Of a stretch of 64,000 nt of DNA, positions 1-10,973 are shown piece by piece. Below the pieces are notes generated by a model that saw only the letters and a list, made by a program, of their open reading frames with translations, did not search any database and was not told the origin of the DNA. Within the stretch, counting starts at the first letter, position 1. Each line of letters begins with the position of its first letter. The stretch is from Acanthopleura granulata (taxonomy: Eukaryota > Mollusca > Polyplacophora > Chitonida > Chitonidae). A program made the position numbers and the translations under genes. The stretch is taken from positions 27,429,368 to 27,493,367 of the forward strand of contig JABBOT010000005.1 of NCBI GenBank assembly GCA_016165875.1. Reading direction: 5' to 3'.

Positions 1-214
1 GGGCGGTGGCTTTAGGGTCAGTCGAGTAGGCCGTTTCTAATTTATTAGATTCGGCCTGCTCGAGTATGAGCGAAAAATCCATCTTATCGAGGATGGCGTG
101 GAACTCTCGTCTCTCCTTCTGCTGGTTACTCGCAGGAGGGGTTTCGTCCTACATGTATTGACACTCCGAGGCGGGTGAGAGACACGGCGCTATGAATCAT
201 CAAACCGTTTCGTT
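1..214 (+). other. LINE 5' leader with a stem-loop
   Basis: This stretch precedes ORF1 and has no long reading frame. Bases 23-33 and 52-62 are complementary with a single G-U pair. The inner bases 37-41 and 45-49 can extend the stem around a tiny loop. LINE 5' UTRs carry internal promoters, and this may be part of one, but no core promoter motif can be named with confidence. Confidence 0.5.
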
Positions 215-1564
215 ATGTCTACCTCTAATTCCCTTACTCCAAATATTTCTATGTCACAGCCTTCCCCAGTTGTGGAAAAAAAAGGAAAAACGAGATACCA
301 CTGGATGTGGAATCGGGAAGTTTCTCACTTTCCATCCTTTCTGGTGATATGTAGTAAAAATGAGAGTCAGGCAAAGATGAAAATCAATCCTTTCGTATTG
401 AATAAAACATTGCAGAGCTACGCAGGTACTTTGAAAGAGGTGAAAAAGTTAAAGTCTGGCAAAATCCTTGTAGAATGCTTTCGCAAACAACAGTACATTA
501 ATTTACTCAGAATTCAAAATATTCGGGAGCAAGCTGTTTCTGTTACCCCACATAAAACCTTAAACTGCTCTCACGGCATTATTCGTGACAGAGACCAAGA
601 TCTATACGACATGACAGAGCAAGAAATAACAGAGCAACTGAAGGACCAGGGCGTACTCAACGTCAAACGTTTTACCATCAAGAGGGATGGGAACCTCACT
701 AAAACAAATACGTATCTCGTAACGTTTAATAACCCGTCTCTCCCAACATCAATGTTCATTGGGCCGTACAGTGTGCGGGTGGAGTTATTCATACCTAACC
801 CGACCAGGTGTTTCTCCTGCCAGAGGTTTGGCCATGGCAGGGGTCAATGCCATAATAAACTGGTCTGTTTCTGATGTGCGGAAGCTGGTCACGAGGGCTT
901 CGACTGCACAAACACGCTAAAATGCTGGAATTGCAGCGGAGCCCACATGGCCTCTTCCAAGGACTGCCCTGTCTTCAAAAAAGAAAAAGAAATCATAACG
1001 CTTAAATGCAAAAATAACATATCGCATCAAGAAGCCAAACGCCTTGTCTCTGTCACGAATGGCCTTACTAAATCTACATATGCCAATGTTGTCAAGAAAC
1101 CCTCCGTTTCGGTGGGAGTTCAAACATCATTCACTTGGCCCATTGGTACAGAGAAGCCACAGAAACTGGTCGTAAAACCCTTGGAAACCACGGCCAGTTC
1201 TTCATCACAAACCGATATCGATCTTACTGAAAAACCCGCTACTTCACCTGATTCTCCATCTCACCACAAACCTGGTGCAAATAAATCCAAATCCTCTAAA
1301 CCCGTTGAATCTTCACTAAATCCAGCGGGTGATAAACATCACAAAAGAGATAAGCCTAGTGGCCCCACAGAGCGTCCCTCTAAGGTTACTAGGGACCCTA
1401 TCCGAACTTTCAATAAGTTTGGGTCGTTGCAGGACGTCGGTCCTTCAACGTTCGATGCGGACATGATGGATACATCATCTGCATCGGGGAGATCTACTAG
1501 TAGGTCTCCCAAAAAGGGTCGTGCACGGTCCAGACATAAATCTCCCATATGCCTCCCTCCATAA
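215..1564 (+). pseudogene. LINE ORF1 (zinc-knuckle RNA-binding protein), one in-frame stop
   Basis: The frame would encode about 449 residues and is interrupted only by TGA at 872-874. It downstream continues in the same frame to TAA at 1562-1564. Three cysteine-rich knuckles follow one another. The first is CFSCQRFGHGRGQC. The second is CX2CX4HX4C, in which one of the two X residues is the TGA. The third is CWNCSGAHMASSKDC, the CX2CX3HX6C type common in ORF1 of I/Jockey-group LINEs. The N-terminal 190 residues have the look of an RRM-like ORF1 region. The C-terminal 200 residues are Ser/Lys/Pro-rich and low in complexity. ORF1 proteins coat LINE RNA and act as nucleic acid chaperones. The lone stop suggests recent decay, or a sequencing difference. 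Confidence 0.85.
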
Positions 1565-4500
1565 TGACTTCCTTAGACAAAATTATACAGTGGAATTGTC
1601 GAGGTCTTAAAATAAATTTCATTGAAATAACACAGTTGGTTCAATCTTTAAATCCAATTGCCCTTTGTCTTCAGGAAACTCACCTGAAGACATCTGACAA
1701 AGACAAAATATCACTGAAAAATTATACACTATATAGCACTTACTCTAATGAGGAAGAGCGAGCTCGTGGCGGCTCCTCTATTTTAGTGAATAATAATATA
1801 ATTCACAGCCCTGTTGCTCTCGACACAGAGCTTCAGCCTGTAGCTGTCCGTGTTTCCTTATCGGAAACAATCACTTTATGTTCAGTTTATATTCCTCCTC
1901 ATTCTTCTTTGTCCTTTTGCCAGTTGCATAATTTAAAAGACCAACTGCCAACTCCCTTCATAATTATGGGAGATTTTAATGCGCATAACCCCCTATGGGG
2001 TAGTAATAGTATAAACGATAAGGGCAAAATAGTAGAAGATTTCTTATGTAAAGATGAACTGTGTTATTTCAATAATGGTTCTAATACCTACTTACATCCA
2101 GGTAATGGTTCATATTCTGCTATCGATCTCACTATCACCGATCCATCAGTTCTCCTGGATTTTTATTGGAAGGTGCATGACGATCTTTGTGGTAGTGATC
2201 ATTTTCCTCTTGTCCTAGAGCATCTCACTTCTAATTCTTTAGAACGTGTAGCTAGGTGGAAGTTCGATAAAGCAGATTGGATGGCATTCGAGATGTTCTG
2301 TGAGGCTGACATCACTCCAGAGAATCTTAATGCTGCAGATGATCTGTTGCTTACATTTAATGAACTCCTATTAACAGCAGCCGATACAACCATCCCTAAG
2401 ACCTCGACAAATCCCAAATCCAAGAGTAAACCCTGGTATGATAATGACTGTCGTAAGGCTCTAAAAGACCGCAAAAAGGCCGAGCGCAGATTTAATCATC
2501 GTCCTGATGATAATAATTTAAACCAGGTTCGTATATTTGGAGCCAAGGCTCGTCGATTAATTAAGTCCAAGAGACGATCTTGTTGGCGGAACTTTGTTTC
2601 AGGCATTACGTCCAAAACACCCATGCGTAAGGTCTGGAACATGGTTCAGAAACTTAAGGGAAAGAACAGTAAAGCCAAAGTTGAGCACTTAAAGGATGGT
2701 GGTACCTTATTAACTTCACCGCATGATATAGCCAATAAAATAGCTGAAACAATATCCCACAAATCTTCATCTGGAAATTATTCTCCTGAATTCCAGCATA
2801 TTAAAAACCAGAAAGAGAAAATTAAATTGCCCTTCTCTTCTAAGAATTTAGAAGACTATAATCGTCCATTTTCAGTTGAAGAGCTTAAAACTTCTCTAAA
2901 AAAGGCACACGATACTGCGTGCGGCCCGGATAATACATATTACAAGCTTCTGAACCACTTACCATCTGAGCCATTGGAGACACTCTTGGACTTACTTAAT
3001 GATATTTGGAAGACTGGTAAATTTCCCCCATCATGGAGAGAGGCGTATGTTATCCCGGTCCCTAAACCGGGTAAGGATCATAGTGATCCGAGAAATTACC
3101 GTCCCATAGCTCTTACCAGTTGCATCTGTAAGACTATGGGACGGATGATAAATGATAGACTTGTCTGGTTTCTTGAAGCCAACAGGCTTTTATCAAACAT
3201 TCAATGTGGTTTTCGTCAAGGTCGATCCACTATGGATTATTATTTTTTATTAATAATGAGCACGTGTTATCGATATTTTTCGACTTGGAAAAGGCCTATG
3301 ACACCACATGGAAATATGGTATTTTAAAAGACCTTACTGATATGGGCTTAAAAGGTCGCTTACCTTTACTTATATCTCAGTTTTTATCTGATCGTCAGTT
3401 TAAGGTACGAGTGGGGTCCACTCTTTCGGACTCTTATGAACAAGAGATGGGTGTGCCCCAGGGCAGTATCCTTTCACCAACACTGTTCAGCATAAAAATT
3501 AACAGCTTGGCTCAAACATTAACATCTGGTATTGAGGGTTCTTTATATGTAGATGATTTTCTGATATGCTGCCGCGCTAAAAATATGAATAACATCCAGC
3601 GGCAACTGCAGCTTTGTCTTAATAAGATCGAGAAATGGGCAGTTGCCAATGGTTTTAGATTCTCTACGTCTAAAACCGTGGGTATGCATTTCTGTAATAA
3701 ACGCAAACTTCATCTAGACCCTGAGCTTAAATTTTGTGGTGAACCAGTGAAAATTGTTGGAGAAAATAAATTTTTAGGGGTTATATTCGACAGTAAATTA
3801 TCCTTTACAGTCCTCATAAAAATGCTTAAAGCTAAATCTACAAAGGCTCTGGATATAATTAAGGTCGTGTCTAGCACTGAGTGGGGTGCTGACCGATCAG
3901 TTTTACTTAATTTGTATCGTTCTCTGGTGAGGTCTAAATTGGACTATGGGTGCATCATTTATGGTTCCGCTAGGAAATCATACCTTAAAATGTTGGATCC
4001 GGTCCATCACCAAGATCTGAGGCTCAGCCTTGGTGCCTATAGGACCTCACCAGTAGAGAGTTTATACGTAGAGGCTAATGAGCCTTCTTTATATCACAGG
4101 AGTATCAAACTCAGCCTTCAATACGTCGCTAAGCCTAAAACTCACCCAACAAACCCTGCCTACGACTGTGTTTTTAATCCATCATACGCAGATAAATATA
4201 ATAAATGTCCCAACAAAATTTCTTCCTTTGGTCTTCGTGTTCGGGACCATATTGTGGAAGCTAACATCAAGCTGGAGGACATAGCCCCGGTTTCTTTTCC
4301 GGAGTCTCCTCCCTGGCTTCTTCCACAAGCTAAATTAATATTTGATCTACGTCAATATAAGAAATCCGATACAAACCTTCTTATAATTCAGCAAAGTTTC
4401 GCTGAAGTAAAAGCTAATTATCTGGATTAAAAATTCATATATATAGACGGGTCAAAGGATGGGGACAGGGTGGCGGCTGCGGCTGTCTAGGAACAGCGAG

Positions 4501-5231
4501 TCACCTCTCTTCGCCTTCCATCCTCGTCTTCAATATTTTCTGCCGAGGCCAGAGCTATACTTCTGGCTTTATCATACGTTTCATCCGGCGCTGCCCAGAG
4601 AGCAGTCATATGCAGTGACGCGTTGTCCTGCCTTTTGGCAATAGAGCAAAATAAAATTCAAAACCCGTTAATACTAGAAATATTAGCCATCCATAGAAAG
4701 TTAATTAAAAGAGGGAAAGATATTATATTCTGTTGGATACCAAGTCATACTGGTATTCACGGAAACACAGTCGCAGACAGGGAAGCGAAAGCTGCTCTTA
4801 GTAAACCCATATCTAAGATTAAAATTCCTTATACTGATTTTAAATCTAATATTCTTAAATACATTTGTCGCCTTTGGCAGGATGAATGGGACCTGCAGGT
4901 CGATAACAAACTGCATGCCATTCACCCTGTCATAGGCTATGACTCTTATACGTTTGGTATGTCTCGTAGAGACCAAGTGGTTTTAAGAAGATGCCGCGTT
5001 GGGCATTCTCGTCTAACACACAATTTTATTCTGGATGGGGGCAGTGCTCCCGAGTGTGTTGGATGCGATCCGCAATACGGCATCAAACATATCCTGGTTG
5101 ACTGTGTGGACTTTGCCCATGTGCGGCAAAGATTCTACACAGTAAACTCCATGTATGATTTGTTTGACAGCATCGCTGGCGATGCTGTCATAAAATATTT
5201 GAAGGCCATTGGCCTTTATCATAAAATATAA
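1549..5231 (+). pseudogene. LINE ORF2: endonuclease, reverse transcriptase, RNase H; frameshifted
   Basis: The endonuclease is at about 1580-2230, with WNCRG, LQETHLK, GDFNAHNPLWG and SDHFPL motifs. Reverse transcriptase motifs run from about 3040 (PVPKPGKDHSDPRNYRPIAL), through FFDLEKAYDTTW and MGVPQGSILSP, to the catalytic YVDDFLICC near 3550. A frame change with a short deletion lies at about 3230-3260, between GRSTMD and NNEHVL. TAA at 4428-4430 and TAG near 4488 interrupt the domain junction, and another frame change leads into RNase H. RNase H contains IYIDGS and ends in HTGIHGNTVADREAK (about 4745-4800). The last 80 residues contain a CX2CX7HX4C knuckle. The natural start could be ATG 1549 or ATG 1564, which overlaps the ORF1 stop. 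At least four lesions make it non-functional. Confidence 0.9.
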
Positions 5232-5475
5232 ATTTTATTCTCAAAATAAATATTTGTTATAAAATTTCCTTGTCATGCTGGTTTTCGAGTTTTAACTCTT
5301 TTGGTTTTTCTTACCTGGTTTTAACCCATGTCCGAACATTTTTGTTTTCTTTTTAATTTTCTCCAGTGACTATCGAAAACCTGAACTGTCTCGTGTTTCC
5401 ACCTTGTTCTCGCCACGATATGGCTGAGATATTGCCGATGTGGCGTTAAGCCATAATCATTCATTCATTCATTGG
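5232..5475 (+). other. LINE 3' UTR and (ATTC)n tail
   Basis: After the ORF2 stop there are about 230 noncoding bases. They end in GATGTGGCGTTAAGCCATAA followed by four ATTC-like units. Simple repeat tails in place of poly(A) are normal for several RNase H-bearing LINE clades and are produced by slippage during target-primed reverse transcription. No certain target-site duplication could be assigned because the 5' end is not visible. Confidence 0.75.
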
Positions 5476-6686
5476 AAACATTCTAGGGTTCTGGTCTTTA
5501 TATAATGAATTTTGAGAGGCAATGACCATTGTGTCATTTAGCAGGCAGATAGTGTGAGCAACTGGGACTTCATTAAGCCTGTGTTAAATGATATTTTCAA
5601 CATGTCAGTGCAAATTGTAATTCCTTGAGGCCTAGGTAATAATGTATATCAACTGTAATAATGTATATAAATCTGTCACCAGTGAAACTGGCTACCCATA
5701 ATCCCATTTCGGGGGGTGGGGTGTAGGGGCGCAGTTGAAATCACAACTTATCTGACACCTATTACATAACGCACAGACATGCCATTGTTCTGTTACTACT
5801 ACATAAATAGTAAGGCTATTTGTTTGGTTTTTATACCTCTCTCAATCATGGAGGCTTTTTAACAGAAAGCTTAAGAGAGAATTTTGTGGCATTCTTGCGC
5901 ATCTGTGGGCAAATGTGACTGCCTTGAATGGCAGAGTCTAAAACAGCCAGTGGAGGTGTTTTTATACCTGTATACTGAAAACTGTAGGTTTAACGAATTG
6001 ACTGGATGTGTGCAGCAGTGCTATGGGCATGTGGTACTCAGGCTCACCTATCCACCCTGTTGCTTCAGAGCTTTCTATTTGAAAAGGTTATGATGATCAG
6101 TGTAACTTTTAGGCAGTGAACTGCCGGGCAAAGGTTATGTGTACATGCAGGGCAATCAGGAGTAATGAATCTAACATAAAAATGAATTCAGTTCCCTAGG
6201 TCGCAGGTCAGTTAGACATCAAGTTTCTGTAGATGATACAACAACAACAGCAACAACAAACATGTACGGTGCGATAGACTATAAATATAATTGAAATCGG
6301 AACTGCCTGCGGCACTTCATTTCGCATTGGTTTCAACACACCTGGTCATGAGCACCAGAGACTTAATTAACATAATAAACAGAGGCCTAAACCATGATTG
6401 TTACATAAATAACCCTGTGAAGCCTTTTCAGAACAGTTTTATAGATAACAAACGAAATCATCCTTAATGAATTTGAAATAATTTTATTTCTTGATTTGTA
6501 CTTGTGATGCCCAGACACTGTAAATGAGATTCAAAATCAGCCTAGATCAGGATATGGTGACTGAGGAAAAAGGGGAAAAAAAGAAGTGAGGGTTGGGTAT
6601 TTAAGTCGTGTAAGAACAACATAAACTAGAAGAGAGTTCTGTACTGATTTGGTAGTTTTTATCTGAAGTTTGTCTAAGAATATCTG
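5476..6686. other. Intergenic, no gene recognised
   Basis: There is no convincing coding exon in this stretch. It is moderately AT-rich, with a short AACAAC repeat near 6240 and a G-run at 5709-5717. Confidence 0.5.
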
Positions 6687-6955
6687 TGGGGGCCTCTGTG
6701 GCTGAGGGGGTTAGAGCACCAGCGTGGCATAACGACTCCGTGCCTCTTACCAATGCGGTCGCTGTGAATTCAAGTCCAGCTCATGCTGGCTTCCTCTCTG
6801 GCCGTATATGGAAAGGTCCGCCAGGAATGTTTGTATGGTCATTGGTTTCCTCCAGGCTCTGCCTGCTTTTCTCCCGTTGTAATGCTGGCCGCCATCATAG
6901 AAATGAAATATTCTTGAGTACAGCGTAAAACACCAATCAAATAAATAAGTAAGTA
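6687..6955 (+). mobile_element. tRNA-derived SINE, family 1, full-length copy
   Basis: The head resembles a tRNA. A box-like TGGCTGAGGGGGTTAGAG lies near 6699-6716 and a B-box-like sequence, GAATTCAAGTCC, about 50 bases downstream. The body contains TAATGCTGGCCGCC. The tail is CGTAAAACACCAATCAAATAAATAA. This is the best copy of a family that recurs at least ten times in the window, in both orientations. It is transcribed by RNA polymerase III in known families and mobilised by a partner LINE. The partner LINE is not identified here, because the LINE at 1-5475 has a different tail. Confidence 0.85.
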
Positions 6956-7383
6956 GAATATTCTTCGAAATGCCAACTTTAATTGAATTATTATTTTCAG
7001 TCTATATTAACATTAAGGGCTTGATATGCTCTGAAAATGTGAATGTTTTAGCCTATAATAACTCCATTTCTGTTGTGCAGTTCCAAAGATAACTGTATTT
7101 TACAGGGCCATCTGTCAGTGCTGTCTTAAAACGGGTGCCATCCTTCCACGTGTCTCTCACAGTATTCCCATATGTATCTCCAAAATGGCTTACACGTGGG
7201 CATTGTACACAGTGTCCTAATCAGTGTTTCCTCATGTTTCACAAAATCTGTCTGTATATGTTTGTCATTCAATCTGTCTGCTTTTCCTTACCTCTGTGTT
7301 CCATTCCAAGCTTTGCATTTAGCCTGAAACTTGTTTCTTTGTAGGTACAAGTAACTTATATACATGTAGATGTAGCTTACACA

Positions 7384-7496
7384 AGTGTTCGTTTGGTATG
7401 AAAATTATGAAAGGAGTTGAAGAAATTTTGCATATGTTGTGAGCTTTAACGAGCAACATATGCAAAAGTTTCATAACTTTCATGTCAAATGAACAC
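7384..7496. repeat. Imperfect inverted repeat (hairpin)
   Basis: The left arm at about 7384-7439 and the right arm at about 7454-7496 are complementary, including a perfect 12-bp stem TTGCATATGTTG / CAACATATGCAA around a 14-base loop. The left arm carries about 13 extra bases, so the full structure is asymmetric. It could be a small foldback element. The right arm overlaps the target duplication of the adjacent SINE insertion. Confidence 0.65.
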
Positions 7497-7497
7497 G

Positions 7498-7804
7498 GGT
7501 CTGCCAGCAACTTGCGGATAGTTTTGGGTTTCCGTAGGGCTCTGCCTGGTTTCCCGCCATCATAATGCTGGCCGCCGTTGCGTGAGAAATATTTTTAAAT
7601 ACGGCGTAGGACACAAACCCAACACTTATATAAATAAATTAAGGGCATGCCATCTCATAATGTGTATTAAAGTAAATGATGGTGCCTGACGTTACAGTTC
7701 ACAGCCATAGGGGACATAAATGCAGCTGGGTAGGTTTAAGTGGGGTGTCATCGTATAAGTGAATGGTCTTGAGTACGGTGTAAAACACCAATCAAATAAA
7801 TAAA
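7498..7804 (+). mobile_element. Family 1 SINE insertion, 5'-truncated with an internal insert
   Basis: The insertion begins in the middle of the SINE body (GGTCTGCCAGCAACTTGCGG). It passes through TAATGCTGGCCGCCG to a first degenerate tail near 7600, contains about 130 unrelated bases, and ends with a second SINE tail at 7769-7804. It is flanked by a perfect 13-bp direct repeat TCAAATGAACACG at 7485-7497 and 7805-7817, which I read as the target-site duplication. That makes the whole 307 bp a single insertion event or a later nested rearrangement. Confidence 0.7.
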
Positions 7805-7903
7805 TCAAATGAACACGAGAGTAAGATGTATGCTCTAACACTGACCCTCAGTTATAGGTCATTGATGATGAGACACTGGCTAACTGTATATTTGTGTTGA
7901 CAG

Positions 7904-7994
7904 AAAAGAAGTCCTTTGCAAGATGCAAAACGTTGGGTTGAATCTGGATTGGACAAGGATGGCATGAAGTTGAGATATATTAATTATTACAAAG
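7904..7994 (+). CDS. Exon of a KMT5A-like SET-domain gene (pre-SET segment)
   Basis: The acceptor is TGTTGACAG at 7895-7903 and the donor GTAGGT at 7995. The exon is 91 bp, enters in phase 0 and leaves in phase 1. It encodes KRSPLQDAKRWVESGLDKDG followed by MKLRYINYYK. The same segment, W-x-(S/A)GLDKDG then an I-[NS/D] stretch just before the SET domain, occurs on the minus strand at 38372-38446 and on the plus strand at 61878-62019. Joining its phase-1 end to the exon at 12210 reads straight into the SET motif YGFFAEKEF. This is the segment immediately upstream of the SET domain in KMT5A/SETD8-like lysine methyltransferases. Upstream exons were not found, so this may be an incomplete or decaying gene. 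Confidence 0.6.
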
Positions 7995-8599
7995 GTAGGT
8001 CATTGATCATGTACGTGCGTGTGATGAGGTGAAACGAAACTCTTTGGTGTGGTAGACTACAGGCTACATTATAGAACCATTTCTGACTTTATGGGGCAGT
8101 GTTAACCGTGCTTTGTATCACAAATAAAATATCACATTCTGTTACAAGTTTTGTTAGTTACTTAAATGGTTACTGTCTTTGTGCTGACTTGCTTTATAAA
8201 GTGGAATTATTGTCAAAAACGAAATCCAGAATGTCCTAGTATCAGTTTCCTTTGTTGTGAAAACATCTAGTATTGATAAAAGTATGGATGAAAAATGTGA
8301 CATGATAAAGTCATATTTTACTGATTTTGCTTTCATTCTAGTTTAAAAACTGGGATTCTTTTATGCCTGGTCTTGCCCTGTTGGGGTCACATTGCATAAT
8401 TACCAAAAAGTGAGCGTGTGCGTAATCTTCAAAGAAAATAGTCCCTGACTATAAAACCCGAGGCCAAGGTACCTTCATAGTCTTTTTATCATGCATCTGA
8501 TCAGTGTGTACGTGGGATGGTATGACTCAGACTACCTTGCAGGCAATGGCTATACTAACAAATTGTTACTTTAATTTATCAGCATCCAGGCTGATTCGA
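7995..8599 (+). other. Intron sequence, nothing else recognised
   Basis: This AT-rich sequence lies between the SET-family exon and the DIRS-like element inserted in the same intron. No further exon or repeat was recognised here. Confidence 0.45.
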
Positions 8600-8619
8600 C
8601 CATTTCTGTCCAAAAAGTA

Positions 8620-9107
8620 TATATCCCTATTGATGCCAGACGTGCCTACGTCCAGTACCTTTTCGGAGACCATGTGAAAGATAGAGTTAACGAAATCAGC
8701 AATATTTGTCAAGTTAGTAAAAAGACAGAATACCAGTCCTTCCCAAGGGGAGGCTAAAAGGACTGGCGTGGCAGGGGAGCACTGTTTTGGGGACGTTACC
8801 CCGGCAGGCTCCCAGAAAGGCTAACATCCCAGGGCTAAATGCCCAGGTCGTTTCAGGCCCCAGAACAAAGTGGCAGCCAGTTTTACAAGAGGTAAAGGTG
8901 AGTGGTTTTGTAGCAGGTGACATAAAATAGTTCCTACCAAACTGGCAGATGTTAACAGATGATAAATGTGTTCTGCAAAAGGTCACAGGCCACAGGATTG
9001 AGCTAATGGCTGTCCCTGTGCAGAATGTCAAGCCATGCCCAATTAAATTTTCTGATTTGGAAGAAAGTGTCATTGACGCAGAGTTAATAACCCTTCAGTC
9101 AAAACAG
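8620..9107 (+). pseudogene. DIRS gag-pol junction and N-terminal pol region, decayed
   Basis: The frame at about 8740-9107 reads PRQAPRKANIPGLNAQVV, then GFVAGDIK, a stop, FLPNWQMLTDD, and FSDLEESVIDAEL. The FLPNW segment followed by an acidic SDLEES-type stretch is typical of the region just before the reverse transcriptase in DIRS-like elements. Upstream text to about 8620 (VQYLFGDHVKDRVNEI) may be the gag C-terminus. In-frame stops near 8929 and 9107 break it. Confidence 0.55.
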
Positions 9108-9149
9108 GCCTAGAAAGGTGTTGCCCATGTGAAGACCAGTTTCTGTTAA

Positions 9150-9782
9150 CCACTTTTGTCCGTCAAAAGAAAAATGCCAAATACAGAGCAATTCTAAATT
9201 TAAAAATCTTACTGAATATGTAGAATACCATCACGTCAAACGTGAAATCTTGGCGGTAACTTCAGATATATTTAAAAGAGGTGATTTTTTGACATCAATT
9301 GATTTACAGGATGCCTACCACTGTATCCATATCGCAGAGTGTGATAGGAAATATCTTCATTTCAAGGGATAGGGAAAACCTACCAGTATGCATGTCTGCC
9401 ATTTGGATTGGCTTCAAGTGCGCCGTTGCTCACGGAAACAATGAAAGCCGTTTACTCATACTTCTGTTTGTCGACCATAAGATGTGGTTACCATGTAGAC
9501 AACTTGCTTGTTATATCTTCTAGCAAAGAAGAATGTAGTGGTCAGACTAATGTGGTTTTGAGCAAACTGGAGTCACTTGGTTTTGTGCCAGGCTTAGAAA
9601 GATCTGCTTTGGAGCCCTCACAAATTATATCTTATTTAGGATTTGTAATAAACTCATGCACTAGGACCATTGAATTGGGTGAGCATAAAATAGAAGGGCT
9701 GATTAACAAATCATGCTCATTGCTCGAGGCCAGTTACATATCTAAACGGCAGGTTGCTAGTCTGATCGGCACCTACACCTAA
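9150..9782 (+). pseudogene. DIRS reverse transcriptase, catalytic box altered
   Basis: Recognisable motifs in order are KYRAILNLKN, RGDFLTSIDLQDAYHCI (first catalytic Asp), YQYACLPFGLASSAP, and YHVDNLLVISS, in which the second Asp of the usual YxDD box is Asn. LEASYISKRQVASLIGTY closes the domain. A stop (TAG near 9370) lies between the palm motifs. This enzyme copies element RNA to DNA in living copies. The loss of the second active-site Asp and the stop make this copy inactive. Confidence 0.8.
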
Positions 9783-9858
9783 GACTCGTCTCCTTGAACT
9801 AGAGACACTTAGGAGCAAACAAAGTTACGGAATTAAAAGCTAGGAATACCACCATAGC

Positions 9859-10578
9859 ATGGTAGTGTCAGAAGCTGGCAAGCAGGATATATCGTGGTGT
9901 ATAGAATATGTCCAAGAGAAAAACGGTGCAAGCTTTAGAAAGGCGTCCATAGAAATCAAACGCCAGACTGATTCATCCAGTAAGAGCTGGGGCACAGTGT
10001 GTCGCCAGTTGACTACCAATGGTAGATGGAACAGTATGGTGGCTGGGAGACACACCATTGAGCTCGAGCTATCAGCTGTGTTAATGAGGTCTAGACTGCT
10101 GTGTCGTAAACAACAGGATAGTCACATCCAAATAGTGTCTGATAGTGCCACTGTTGTAGCATATATAAACAAAAGTGGTGGAAAGAAATACAAGCTTCAC
10201 CATTTAGTGAAGGAAATCTTTGATGGGGCAGACCAGAGAGCATGTCACCTGAGTGCTGTCTATATTCCCGTTGCACTCAATACCATTCCGGACAAACTGT
10301 CTCGTGAGTTGTCAACTTCGGCAGAGTGGTTGTTGAGCAAAAATACATTGATAATAGTTGAGCAAACATTAGCTTCAAAGCTAAACACACAGTTGGACGC
10401 CTGTGTATCTAGGGGACCAGATCCCTTTGCAACAGTCGCATATGCCCATACCTGGATACATTTCAATCCATATTTGTATCCTCATTTCAGGGTTTTGGCC
10501 AGTGTGACCCAGAAGGTCATGGTGCACGGGGTGCAAATGGCTGTCATGGTCGTTCCTTTTTTGCCAATTCAGAGCTGA
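9859..10578 (+). pseudogene. DIRS RNase H region
   Basis: The open frame of 239 codons contains ELELSAVLMRSRLL (Glu), VSDSATVVAYINKSGGKK (Asp) and NTIPDKLSRE, the typical Glu / Asp-Ser / Pro-Asp-xx-Ser-Arg progression of DIRS and Ngaro RNase H. The sequence after about residue 160 is linker toward the recombinase. It is the best preserved module of the element, but it is cut off from the reverse transcriptase by a frame break near 9780. Confidence 0.75.
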
Positions 10579-10973
10579 TTCCCACAGCTTCTTGGCATGT
10601 TGACGGATCGGCCCGTGAAATTACCTTGGGGGTGGCAGATCCTCTCGCTACCAGGTGGGGACGCAGTGCACCCTTGGGGAAGCAGATTGCAGCTAGTAGG
10701 CTGTCACATATCTTGCCACAACAGGAATTTTGTTCATTGCCAGGTCATGGAAGAACTCAACGAACATTCAGTTACACCTGGAAAAGGTGGCGTCTTTGAT
10801 GTTACAGGTGGAGTGTTAATCCCGTTTGGCCACCTCTAGCAAGTGTGTTGAACTTTCTGGCAGAGCTTTCTTCTGGACACTGGTATAGTGTCGTAAATTT
10901 CGCACAGATCGATGCTCATGCAAACGCTGAAATGTTTAGGTGCAGATATTGAATACCGGTTGATCGTAGGTTT

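Larger units (their letters stand above)
1..5475 (+). mobile_element. Non-LTR (LINE) retrotransposon with RNase H, nearly full length, inactive
   Basis: Two overlapping reading frames in LINE order are followed by a short 3' UTR and a simple (ATTC)n tail at about 5459-5475. ORF1 has nucleic-acid-binding zinc knuckles. ORF2 has an apurinic-type endonuclease, a reverse transcriptase with a YVDD catalytic box, an RNase H domain and a terminal CCHC motif. RNase H plus a CCHC ORF1 points to the I/Jockey group (for example I-, Nimb- or Loa-like); the clade cannot be fixed without a tree. Insertion is by target-primed reverse transcription. The 5' boundary is not seen and may lie at or before the window edge. 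Stops and frameshifts in both ORFs show that this copy is dead. Confidence 0.9.
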
